From positions 103,424 through 167,423 of the forward strand of contig NZ_LODW01000046.1 in the NCBI RefSeq assembly GCF_002914525.1: DNA of 64,000 nt. Direction: 5' to 3'. Each line of letters opens with the position of its first letter. The stretch's first letter is position 1. Of this stretch, positions 47,299 to 54,809 are shown piece after piece. The stretch comes from Rhizobium hidalgonense. Its GTDB lineage: Bacteria; Pseudomonadota; Alphaproteobacteria; Rhizobiales; Rhizobiaceae. The translations under genes and the position numbers were made by a program. The notes under the pieces are model-generated. The model ran no database searches, was not told the origin of the DNA, and saw only the letters and a list, made by a program, of their open reading frames with translations.

Positions 47299-48429
47299 AT
47301 GACCGACAACACCATCTCTTCCGCCGTCATCATCGGCGCCGGCATCTTCGGCGTCTCCACGGCGGTCCAGCTAGCGCGGCGCGGTGTCCGCGTGACCATC
47401 CTCAATGACGGGCCGCCGGCCAATGGCGCTTCCGGTCGCTCCCTCTCCTGGCTGAACTCGGCACGCATGCGCTCCGAACCCTATCATCGGCTGCGCATGG
47501 CCGGCATCGACCGTTATCGCACGCTTTCTGCGCGGTTTCCGGATGCCGATTGGCTTCGCTTCGACGGCGGCCTGACCTGGGACGCCGATGACGAGCACAA
47601 CGAGATTGATGCGGCTTATCGGTACGAGGTTTCGCTCGGCTATGATGCACAATGGCTGTCGGCCGCAGATGTCGCCGGCGTCACGTCCGGCGTGAATGCC
47701 AGCGCGATTACCGCCCAAGGCGCCATTTTCAATCCAGGCGAGGGTTGGGTCGATCTGCCCGCGCTGATTGGCCTGCTTCTGAAGGAGTATTCTACACTCG
47801 GGGGCGTGCTGGTTACAGACCAGGGAGCCGCACGGCCCTTGATCGAGGGCGGCCGTGCGGTCGGTGCCGAGACGACGATGGGCGTGCGCTTCCTGGCTGA
47901 TGTCGTCGTGCTTGCTACCGGTCCTGCCGTGCCGAGGATGGCCGCCGAGAGCGGGCAGACCATCGGCGACGGGACCCCGGTTGCTCTTCTCGTGCAGACT
48001 AGGCCGCTCGCCCATCCCCTGCGAGCCGTCCTGAACACGCCGCGTGTCGCCCTTCGTCCCGGGCCGGGCAGCACTTTCTCGATCGACGCCGATTGGGCGG
48101 CAGACGAAGGAGTGACGCTACGCGAGGACGGCGGATACGATATCGACAACAGCGTCGTTGCGGCTCTTCTGGCCGAAGCTGCAAAGGTAATGGAAGGCAA
48201 TCCGAAGCTGGAGGTCGCCACGATCGGCGTCGGAGGCAAGCCGATCCCCAGCGATGGCGAACCGGTCGTCGGTGCCCTCAAGGCCATTCCAGGCTGTTAC
48301 GTTGCCTTCAGCCACAGCGGCGCAACACTCGGACTCATCCTTGGCGAGTTGCTCGCGTTCGAGGTTGTGACGGGCTCCGAACACCCCCTGCTCTCGACCT
48401 TCCGGCCTCAGCGTTTTGCCTTGAGTTAA
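47299..48429 (+). CDS. FAD-dependent amino acid/amine oxidase (DAO family)
   Basis: 376 residues from ATG 47299. The N-terminal FAD-binding Rossmann motif is SAVIIGAGIFGVSTAVQLAR (GxGxxG), followed by GASGRSLSWLN, and the C-terminal flavin loop is GVGGKPIPSDGEPVVGAL with FSHSGATLGLILGELLAFEV. DAO-family enzymes oxidise D-amino acids, sarcosine, glycine or other secondary amines. It is the last gene of the transporter operon and is followed by a strong terminator. Together with the family-3 binding protein this suggests catabolism of an imported N-substituted or D-amino acid. Confidence 0.9.
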   Translation: MTDNTISSAVIIGAGIFGVSTAVQLARRGVRVTILNDGPPANGASGRSLSWLNSARMRSEPYHRLRMAGIDRYRTLSARFPDADWLRFDGGLTWDADDEHNEIDAAYRYEVSLGYDAQWLSAADVAGVTSGVNASAITAQGAIFNPGEGWVDLPALIGLLLKEYSTLGGVLVTDQGAARPLIEGGRAVGAETTMGVRFLADVVVLATGPAVPRMAAESGQTIGDGTPVALLVQTRPLAHPLRAVLNTPRVALRPGPGSTFSIDADWAADEGVTLREDGGYDIDNSVVAALLAEAAKVMEGNPKLEVATIGVGGKPIPSDGEPVVGALKAIPGCYVAFSHSGATLGLILGELLAFEVVTGSEHPLLSTFRPQRFALS

Positions 48430-48452
48430 GCCAAGCGGGTATCGGGAAGATC

Positions 48453-48486
48453 AGCCTGCCGCTACGGCGGCGGGCTCATCTTTTTC
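48453..48486 (+). terminator. Intrinsic terminator of the transporter-oxidase operon
   Basis: AGCCTGCCGC pairs over 10 bp with GCGGCGGGCT (48453-48462 with 48467-48476, TACG loop, one G-T pair), followed by CATC and TTTTTCT. It lies 24 nt after the oxidase stop. Confidence 0.85.
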
Positions 48487-48649
48487 TAACACGTGAATGC
48501 AGACGTCGGTTCGTATCTCATTAATGCGAGCATTGAGCGTTGCTTGTTCATCCCTTGTATGCGCTCATCTGCAATATTGACCGGGGCCATGATGCTAACG
48601 CTCGCGGATGGCCATCGGCCATGACGTTCGCAAATGAGGGACCGAGCCC

Positions 48650-49127
48650 CTACCAGGAGCAAGCGATGGGCCCTGAATATTTGCTTGTCAGATCGTCATA
48701 AATTTGCACGGTGCCCTTGGCGGCATTGGCGCGGTCGAGCACCTGGCGCTCGCGTGCAAGAATCGCGATACAGGCCCGCCTTCGACGGCGGGCGCATGCG
48801 CTTCCTGCCAGCGCAGACCCCGGGCAGGGCGGTAGAATGAGACCTGCCGCTGCCACCGAGGCCCTGTTCAGCCGCCCAGTGGCGGGCAGCCCTTGACGAT
48901 CAGCGGCAATAACGGCGCGAGCGCAGTTCGTCTCGGAAAGCTGGAGTTCATACGATCGGATCTCATCTTTGAGTCTGTCTTCGGCGGCCTGCTCCGCGGC
49001 CTCGGCGCCGGCCAGCCGCTTGCGGTGCTCTTCGGTCGCCTGGGCGGCCGATTGCGCTGGCGCGGCGCAATCGTAACATCGCCGCCGCGCCGATATAGAG
49101 CGCGAGCCCCGACAATGGCACCATCAT
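48650..49127 (-). pseudogene. Remnant of a small phage-type coiled-coil (Rz/spanin-like) protein
   Basis: From ATG 49127 the frame reads MMVPLSGLALYIGAA, a membrane-helix start. After a frameshift near 49070 it continues AQSAAQATEEHRKRLAGAEA, EDRLKDEIRSYELQLSETNC, an acidic coiled coil, and ends VQIYDDLTSKYSGPIACSW. A TM-plus-coiled-coil layout of about 155 residues resembles phage inner-membrane spanins. The assignment is tentative, and the frame break makes it a remnant. Confidence 0.35.
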
Positions 49128-49264
49128 TCGGCGTCGCCTCCGAGGCCGGAGGCCGGAGCCGTTGATGGATCCGGTCTATTCTCTCCTTCGAAAATTAAGA
49201 TACGCAGCAACAAACAGCGACTTTGGTCGTTCAAGCGCAGTGTGGCTAGCGTCGGGAGGAAAAG

Positions 49265-49477
49265 ATGCGGCTGGTGCCATTCCACTACGCGGGCACAAAT
49301 GACCCGATAGTCTACATCAACCCCGAGCATGTGGTCGCCGTAAGGGCTTTCACCAGCAGCACCCATATTTATGTCAGCGTGCTGGGGAAAGATGCCTCGC
49401 CGAGCTACTACCCGGTCAGGGAGACGCTTGAAGAGGCTGTGTTGTTACTTACCGCCAGTTTATCAGGCGCTTGCTAA
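49265..49477 (+). CDS. Small hypothetical protein, FlbD-like in pattern
   Basis: 70 residues from ATG 49265 with GGAGG 5 nt upstream. YINPEHVVAVRAFTSSTHIY, VSVLGKDASPSYYPVRETLE recalls short FlbD-like proteins (loop, N-P-x-x-I strand, strand, then a helix starting V-E-x-x-E-E). No flagellar genes are nearby. Function unknown. Confidence 0.65.
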   Translation: MRLVPFHYAGTNDPIVYINPEHVVAVRAFTSSTHIYVSVLGKDASPSYYPVRETLEEAVLLLTASLSGAC

Positions 49478-49550
49478 TATACGCGGTTTGACGGAAAGTT
49501 CTTGGCGTGCCCCTTGGGGCCTAAGCAGCCTGGCAGAATCGGAGAACGCC

Positions 49551-49691
49551 GTGCCTCTCAAATGCATTTTGGCCGCAATAGCGATCGTCTTCGTGACACT
49601 CTCGGGATGCGCAACTAGTGGATCGGACAACACAACCTATGCACAGCCGCAAGGTATCGGTCCAATTCGCGGCGATATTGGCGGTTACTAG
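49551..49691 (+). CDS. Very small lipoprotein
   Basis: 46 residues from GTG 49551 with GGAGA 7 nt upstream. The N-terminus MPLKCILAAIAIVFVTLSGC contains a lipobox (TLSGC) for signal peptidase II, leaving a mature peptide of about 28 residues rich in Gly, Thr and Gln. It should be anchored in the inner or outer membrane. Tiny lipoproteins of this sort are often missed by annotation. Confidence 0.6.
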   Translation: MPLKCILAAIAIVFVTLSGCATSGSDNTTYAQPQGIGPIRGDIGGY

Positions 49692-50836
49692 CCCGTCCCC
49701 GGTGTTTACCATCATCTGGACAAGCAGGCCCTTGAAGATCCAAGACTGCGATGTAGGTGCACGCTCAACTGCGTGTACGAGATGGGAACTCAACCGTAAG
49801 AATCGCTTTCGCAGTGTCGACTTCAAGGTGCGGACGGGCAGGGGTCGTTTGCGCGCGGATCGTCTCTAACCAAAGCAAATCAACAGGACGGCCGCCAGGG
49901 TGTGTTGCGCGGGAAATCTGCGTCGTAGCGCGCCATTGACGCGTGGATCGATCCCTCGCCGCACGTGAAGATCGGTAAATGTGGTCTCTTCGAAAGTGTA
50001 CCCTATATTCCCCTCTATCGTCGGCAACCGAAAATAGGCGCTGACGGCTGAGGGTTACCATGTGCTCCCGCCTGCAAATAGCGGTGTACCCTCATGCGCA
50101 AGACCTCCGTCGATGTTACCCTGTCATCTTCCCACGACCTTCTAATTCGATCATACGAGTTGTTGAAATCAACGAACCGTCTCGTAAATGAGGCACCCCT
50201 GTTCCCCCACTGGCCTAGGAACGACGGTTCAGATCCGACGTCAAAACCAAGCGATGCTCACTCGGCCAAAAAACGACAGCGCTGTCTCGCCGGATGCGGC
50301 GATGGATCTACTTTCGCGCAAGGCTGTAATAATGGGTAGGTCAGTAAAGGGATGCAAGCGCCAGATTCGAAATCGCTCTGATCGAGAAACTTTGTTGGCC
50401 TACGTCGCGACGTATTGATTTCGCCTTGGATTGCAATATGCGGCTCTACCTGATTCGGTAAGAGCCTGCTCGTGCCGTGTTACCCAGGGGATGTTCCATA
50501 TGCGTTTTGATCGCCTCGAAAAGCGCGACCGACGTTGTCGCCGGAAAGCCACCATCCCGACAGCAAAGCGAATCGCCTCTCGCAAAAGCTCGCACTCCAG
50601 TGGGAACATGGTGAACGTCACACTAGTCTTGAATTACATTGGTGACCAAATCGATGCCATCATCGTCAAGGTTAAGGAGATACTGCAGTCACCATGCTCT
50701 CCAATCGGGCGGTTAGTACAAGTACCCGGCTTTCAGGTGCTGTCAGCCTACACGACGTCGGCTCACTGCAGAGCCCGAGAGCCCGCTTTCACCGTCTCCG
50801 CGCTCGTTGGTTTCGCGCTCGCGGCTGACGGCGCTC
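49692..50836. other. Long stretch without a convincing gene
   Basis: About 1.1 kb. A plus-strand frame at 50094 begins MRKTSVDVTLSSSHDLLIRS then YELLKSTNRLVNE, like a small rhizobial helical protein, but soon turns non-coding, so it may be a decayed gene. Nothing else stands out. Confidence 0.4.
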
Positions 50837-51073
50837 TCAGTGGACCGAGCTAGACGTTGGCGCGTTGATACGAGTAGCGGCGAGCCCGACATACCTCCCG
50901 ATTAAAATCGTCGCCATCTCCTCGACCGATCGGCAGCCGTGGTCGTAGAGTTCGATCGCCGCATCGCAGAGAAACGACGAAGCCTGGTCGTCCCACTCGA
51001 CGTCGTAGTACCGATACCATTCCCGGACAGCTTTCGACATGATGCGATAGTCGTTTGGAGTGTCCCTTGTCAT
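50837..51073 (-). CDS. Small hypothetical protein, intact member of the duplicated pair
   Basis: 78 residues from ATG 51073 with AGAGG 7 nt upstream. The sequence is MTRDTPNDYRIMSKAVREWY, RYYDVEWDDQASSFLCDAAI, ELYDHGCRSVEEMATILIGR, ending in a variable tail. It is soluble and helical, with several aromatic residues and no known motif. A frameshifted copy lies 23.4 kb away in the same orientation, which shows that the reading frame was under selection before duplication. Confidence 0.7.
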   Translation of the reverse strand: MTRDTPNDYRIMSKAVREWYRYYDVEWDDQASSFLCDAAIELYDHGCRSVEEMATILIGRYVGLAATRINAPTSSSVH

Positions 51074-51171
51074 TGGAAGACCTCTGAAAGGCTCCGCTTC
51101 GACGTGGCGAGCTAAGGGATCGCCGGTTCATTTGGCCTTGAGAGCTGAAATTGGAAACGGATCAGTGCCGG
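50871..51171. repeat. Direct repeat, right copy (intact)
   Basis: 301 bp aligning with 27490-27770. It covers most of the 78-residue gene, its leader and the final codons of the DUF3606 gene next to it. The left copy lacks the rest of the DUF3606 gene, so the duplicated unit was originally longer. Confidence 0.8.
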
Positions 51172-51344
51172 CCGATTTCGGTTTCAACCTTCTTCCGTGA
51201 GTTTCCGGCGCTTTTGACGGCCTTCTTGACGGTGTCCTTGGAGACGCCTTCTTTCTTCGCTTCGTATTTCACCTCATGATCCTGGCCGCCGGCGACGCGG
51301 GCGCGATCCTGTGTGCGGCCTCGGGATGTCTGTTTCTTTGCCAT
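51162..51344 (-). CDS. DUF3606-family small protein
   Basis: 60 residues from ATG 51344 with AGGGAG upstream. MAKKQTSRGRTQDRARVAGG, QDHEVKYEAKKEGVSKDTVK, KAVKSAGNSRKKVETEIGRH is the DUF3606 pattern (HEVxYxAKKxGVSxxxVKxAVKxxGNSRxxVE). The family is common in plant-associated alphaproteobacteria and its function is unknown. It lies 88 nt upstream of the 78-residue gene on the same strand. Confidence 0.88.
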   Translation of the reverse strand: MAKKQTSRGRTQDRARVAGGQDHEVKYEAKKEGVSKDTVKKAVKSAGNSRKKVETEIGRH

Positions 51345-51770
51345 CGGGTTTCTCCCTTGATGAAGGTCCGCGAGAGAAACTCGCCACGATTTCCGTGGTT
51401 CCCCGGAAACACGCATGTCCGTATGCTTGGCTTCAAGCGACGGCCGAACCGGCTATGCATTTTCGGACGAAGGATAAATAGGGTGACGTACAGACCTATG
51501 GACGCTGGAGGCACGATGGGCGGGAACCACACGGTGATCGATACCGTCGAGCCTCCGAGCCCTCCGCACTGGGGCTGCCAGGGGTCATTGCATCGGATGG
51601 GGTGGTGACGACGCTTCTGATCGATGAAGACGATGACAGTGTTGCCACTCATTCCTCGATCCGCGGGTGGAGGCTGCGCGTGAAGCGGATGGGTAGCTTT
51701 TGCTCAACCACCAGGACAAGTCTTCATCAGAATCAATTTCTGAACGCACTTCCGTAAGTTATTGAAAAAT
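51345..51770. other. Intergenic between DUF3606 and ku genes
   Basis: No gene was recognised. It must hold the divergent promoters; no exact EcfG motif is present for either gene. Confidence 0.45.
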
Positions 51771-51795
51771 GATTCGTTTCGTGTCGGAACGAATC
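51771..51795. promoter_or_regulatory. Inverted repeat upstream of the ku operon
   Basis: GATTCGTT (51771-51778) and AACGAATC (51788-51795) are perfect inverted repeats with a 9-nt spacer, 47 nt before the first ku start. This is a candidate operator or an RNA hairpin in the leader. The right arm overlaps a GGAAC, but no CGTT lies at the EcfG spacing. Confidence 0.45.
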
Positions 51796-51842
51796 ACCCT
51801 GAGACGTCTTTGAGTCGCGACAAGGTGATTCGGAGAAGCGTC

Positions 51843-52751
51843 ATGGCAACAGGGCATCGCGCGCAGTGGAAGGGCTTCATTAAATTCGGTGAGGTCTCCT
51901 GCGGAGTAGCGCTTTATACGGCGGCAAGCACGTCAGAGCGCCTTACGTTCAACACGATCAACAAGGCATCCGGGAACAGGGTGAACCGCGTCTTCATCGA
52001 CAGCGAGACAGAGGACCCGGTTCCCAAGGAGCAACAAACCAAAGGCTTCGAGATCGAGAACGGCCAGTACATCATCATCGATCCCGAAGAGATCGCCGCG
52101 ACGATCCCGGAAAGCAACAAGACGCTGGAGATTGAAGCCTTCATTCCCTGCTCAGATGTGGACGACGTCTACTTCGACAAGCCGTACTACCTGACCCCTG
52201 ACAAGATGGGCGGCGACGCCTACGCAGCTCTGCGCGACGCCATGAAGAAGTCAGACGTCGTCGCCATAGCCCACACCGTTCTCTTCCGCCGGATGCGGAC
52301 CGTGCTGATCAGGCCGCATGGCAAAGGCCTCATCGCCACGACAATGAACTATGACTACGAGGTGCGCTCGTCGAAGAAGGCCTTCGAGGAAATTCCCAAG
52401 CTGAAGATCGAGGGGGAGATGCTCGATCTCGCCAAGCACATCATCGGCACCAAGAAGGGAACCTTCGACCCTGCGACCTTCGACGATCGCTATGAAGCCG
52501 CTCTCGCAGACCTGGTCAAGGCGAAGATCGAGGGCAAAGCCTTGCCGAAGCCCAAGAAGGTCGAAGTGTCGAAGCCGAACGATCTGCTCGCCGCCCTCCG
52601 CGAAAGTGCAGGGATGATGAAGGCGGCGGCGGACAAGCCGAAGCGCACCGCCGCCAACGCCAATCAGGGCACTGGCCGACAGCGCGCCACACGCGGCGCA
52701 GCTTCAAAAGCCACCGCTTCTGGAACTGCACCGCGTCGCAAGGCAAGCTGA
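51843..52751 (+). CDS. ku: Ku DNA end-binding protein (first copy)
   Basis: 302 residues from ATG 51843. The Ku core (about 1-255) shows WKGFIKFGEVSCGVALYTAA, RLTFNTINKASGNRVNRVFI, GFEIENGQYIIIDPEEIAAT and MLDLAKHIIGTKKGTFDPAT. A Lys/Ala-rich C-terminal extension follows, as in many rhizobial Ku proteins, and can aid DNA binding or ligase contact. Bacterial Ku homodimers (or heterodimers when two genes exist) thread on DNA ends and recruit LigD for non-homologous end joining. Ku 2 follows 12 nt downstream, in the same operon. No ligD gene is in the window. Confidence 0.95.
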   Translation: MATGHRAQWKGFIKFGEVSCGVALYTAASTSERLTFNTINKASGNRVNRVFIDSETEDPVPKEQQTKGFEIENGQYIIIDPEEIAATIPESNKTLEIEAFIPCSDVDDVYFDKPYYLTPDKMGGDAYAALRDAMKKSDVVAIAHTVLFRRMRTVLIRPHGKGLIATTMNYDYEVRSSKKAFEEIPKLKIEGEMLDLAKHIIGTKKGTFDPATFDDRYEAALADLVKAKIEGKALPKPKKVEVSKPNDLLAALRESAGMMKAAADKPKRTAANANQGTGRQRATRGAASKATASGTAPRRKAS

Positions 52752-52763
52752 GGAGATTGACCG

Positions 52764-53573
52764 ATGGCACCGCGTTATTATTGGAAAGGCTACCTGAAGC
52801 TCTCGTTGGTCACCTGTCCTGTGGCGATGACCCCCGCGACCAGCGAGAGCGAAAAGGTTCGCTTCCACACCCTCAACCGCGACACTGGAAATCGGGTCGT
52901 TTCGCAATACGTCGATTCTGTCACGGGCAAGCCTGTGAAAGACGAGAATGAGGCTAAGGGCTACGCCCGCGGCGAGAACGACTACGTGATCTTGACCGAG
53001 GACGATCTGGATCGGGTGGCGCTCGACACGGTGAAAACCATCGACATCGAAAAGTTCGTTCCGGCCAACAGCATCGAGTGGATCTACCTCGAGAAGCCCC
53101 ACTATCTGATGCCTGACGACGCGGTCGGGAACGAGGCTTTCGCCGTCATCAGGGACGCGATGAAGGCCGATAAGGTCGTCGGCGTTTCGAAGCTCGTCAT
53201 GGGCCGGCGCGAGCGTGCCGTCATCCTCGAACCCCGCGACGAAGGCATTGTCCTTTGGTCGCTAAGGTTCGGCGACGAAGTACGTCCGGAGGAGAATTAC
53301 TTCGAAGACATCGAGGCGGAAGCCGATCCCGATCTCGTTCCACTTGTTCAGCAACTCATCAAGCAGAAGTCGGCCCGCTGGTCCACGAACATGGTCAGGG
53401 ACCCGATCCAGGCCAGCCTGGTGAAGCTGATCGAGGAGAAGAAGAAGCTGCTGAAGCCCAAGAAGACCGCAAAGGGTAAAACAGCGCCAGCGCCGGCATC
53501 GAACGTCGTCAATATCATGGACGCATTGAAAAAGAGCATCCAGGCCGACCTCAAAGGCCGGAAGGCGGGGTGA
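52764..53573 (+). CDS. ku: Ku DNA end-binding protein (second copy)
   Basis: 269 residues from ATG 52764, with GAGGAGA overlapping the stop of the first ku gene. Core motifs include YYWKGYLKLSLVTCPVAMTP, VRFHTLNRDTGNRVVSQYVD, GYARGENDYVILTEDDLDRV and LVQQLIKQKSARWSTNMVRD. The C-terminus is Lys-rich. It is clearly diverged from its neighbour, so the pair is an old duplication and probably forms a heterodimer, as proposed for the adjacent ku3/ku4 pair of Sinorhizobium meliloti. It acts in end joining under stress or in stationary phase. Confidence 0.95.
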   Translation: MAPRYYWKGYLKLSLVTCPVAMTPATSESEKVRFHTLNRDTGNRVVSQYVDSVTGKPVKDENEAKGYARGENDYVILTEDDLDRVALDTVKTIDIEKFVPANSIEWIYLEKPHYLMPDDAVGNEAFAVIRDAMKADKVVGVSKLVMGRRERAVILEPRDEGIVLWSLRFGDEVRPEENYFEDIEAEADPDLVPLVQQLIKQKSARWSTNMVRDPIQASLVKLIEEKKKLLKPKKTAKGKTAPAPASNVVNIMDALKKSIQADLKGRKAG

Positions 53574-53576
53574 GTC

Positions 53577-53840
53577 ATGCATCTGACCGACACCAAGGTA
53601 GGCCACGACAACACGGGCTGGCGGATCGACTTCGTCGGCGACGACGGCGACGCGGTCACGGTCCACGTTGCCGCCGGCGGGCATCTGGACGAAGAAACGG
53701 CGGTGGAGCGCGCTCGGGCCATATTGGTCAAGTTGACCGCGTTCGGGACGCGCGGCGGCTGCAGGAGCCTGAATGCCTACGATGCCGCCAGCAACGGCAA
53801 CTTCGACGACGACCAGCCACTGATAGGCACTCATCATTAG
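53577..53840 (+). CDS. Small hypothetical protein in the ku operon
   Basis: 87 residues from ATG 53577, three nt after the ku stop. MHLTDTKVGHDNTGWRIDFV, GDDGDAVTVHVAAGGHLDEE, TAVERARAILVKLTAFGTRG looks like one small alpha/beta domain. No family was recognised. Its position suggests co-expression with the Ku genes. The last 113 nt overlap the end of the receiver gene on the other strand, so one of the two 3' ends may be wrong. Confidence 0.6.
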   Translation: MHLTDTKVGHDNTGWRIDFVGDDGDAVTVHVAAGGHLDEETAVERARAILVKLTAFGTRGGCRSLNAYDAASNGNFDDDQPLIGTHH

Positions 53841-54246
53841 GCGCCCGTCTTCGGGGCGACCGCCACTTGACCAGTTTTCGAACGGTTTCGATGAGACGGT
53901 CCATATCTGTTGGCTTTCCCAGGTTGAGCGCGCCGGCGAGGACTGGATCAGATGCAAGTTCATGGTCAGGACTCGCCGTCGCCAGGACGAACGGAACATT
54001 GAACTGCCGAAGCTTCGCCGCTACGGGACTCACTCTTGCCCCGCCGAGATGGACGTCGAGGACGGCGATGTCAGGGAGCTCCTGCTCCAGCAGATCGAGA
54101 GCGTCCTCGTTGGATGATACCGGCCCAAGCACCAGCAATCCTGGAGTGGTCGGATTGCGTCGGAGTTCATCGGCGATGAAGAACTCGTCCTCTACGACGA
54201 GAGCCTTTGTCTCGCCCCCGGTTCTCGCGCTGACATTGTCTCTCAC
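53728..54246 (-). CDS. Single-domain response regulator (receiver)
   Basis: 172 residues from GTG 54246 (GAGG upstream). The receiver spans about 13-130: acidic pocket LVVEDE, phospho-acceptor in DIAVLDVHLGG (about 62), switch in FVLATAS and Lys in NLGKPTDMDRL. There is no output domain. The last ~45 residues (Arg/Ser-rich) run antisense through the ku-operon gene and look non-functional, so a lost stop is likely. Such receivers act in phosphorelays, often with HWE kinases; one such kinase lies at 63490-64000. Confidence 0.8.
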   Translation of the reverse strand: MRDNVSARTGGETKALVVEDEFFIADELRRNPTTPGLLVLGPVSSNEDALDLLEQELPDIAVLDVHLGGARVSPVAAKLRQFNVPFVLATASPDHELASDPVLAGALNLGKPTDMDRLIETVRKLVKWRSPRRRAPNDECLSVAGRRRSCRCWRHRRHSGSCSRRASRTRST

Positions 54247-54248
54247 AT

Positions 54249-54809
54249 CGCCTCACAGTGGGATACCTCGATGAGCAGGCCAGGCAGATCGCGCATCTCG
54301 ATACCACTTTCGCGATAAGCGGCGGCGCCGATGCGGCCTGGCAGTGTGGTCGGGAATTTGAGTTGAGTGGGCCGCACAGGCTACTCATGTGCATGGTTGT
54401 CAGGGACTACACAATTCCCGCACGGCCCGCGAGACTTACGATCCGCGCGGGCCCTTGTTCCCGACGGCGAACTATCCGAGGTGCGCTGAACTCGACGTCG
54501 CCCAACTAAATTGGCAGTCCCCGGTGAAAGCGCTTACGTTGAAAGTGGTGCCAGTAACAGGGCTCTTAGCGGCCCCGGGGATGGGTATGAGCGCTACGAG
54601 GCTCGGCGCGTCATGTGCGATGTGGCCAAAGCATCGTTTCGCGGAGACGGCGCTCCGGTGATCCGCCGAAATCCGAGCCTGACAGACATACGGTCGATGT
54701 CCGCAGTGGCGGCCAGAAGACTTCGCCGAAAAGGTTGCCACAGCGCGCAATGCAGTTGTGATGCCAGTCTGGTATGGCTCTCTAACGGGAGCCACAAGGC
54801 GGATTGGCC
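54249..54809. other. Intergenic, nothing recognised
   Basis: About 560 bp. A plus-strand frame at 54258 beginning GYLDEQARQIAHLDTTFAIS has modest coding character but no recognised family and a poor ribosome binding site. Confidence 0.4.

Noticed and set aside
50094..50339. Small gene starting MRKTSVDVTLSS
   Set aside because: The first 33 residues look coding, but the remainder does not and no clear ribosome binding site precedes it; it is noted only as a possible remnant.
51786..51811. EcfG promoter in front of the ku genes
   Set aside because: GGAAC is present, but at 16 or 17 nt the sequence is TCTT or CTTT rather than CGTT, so it does not meet the consensus.
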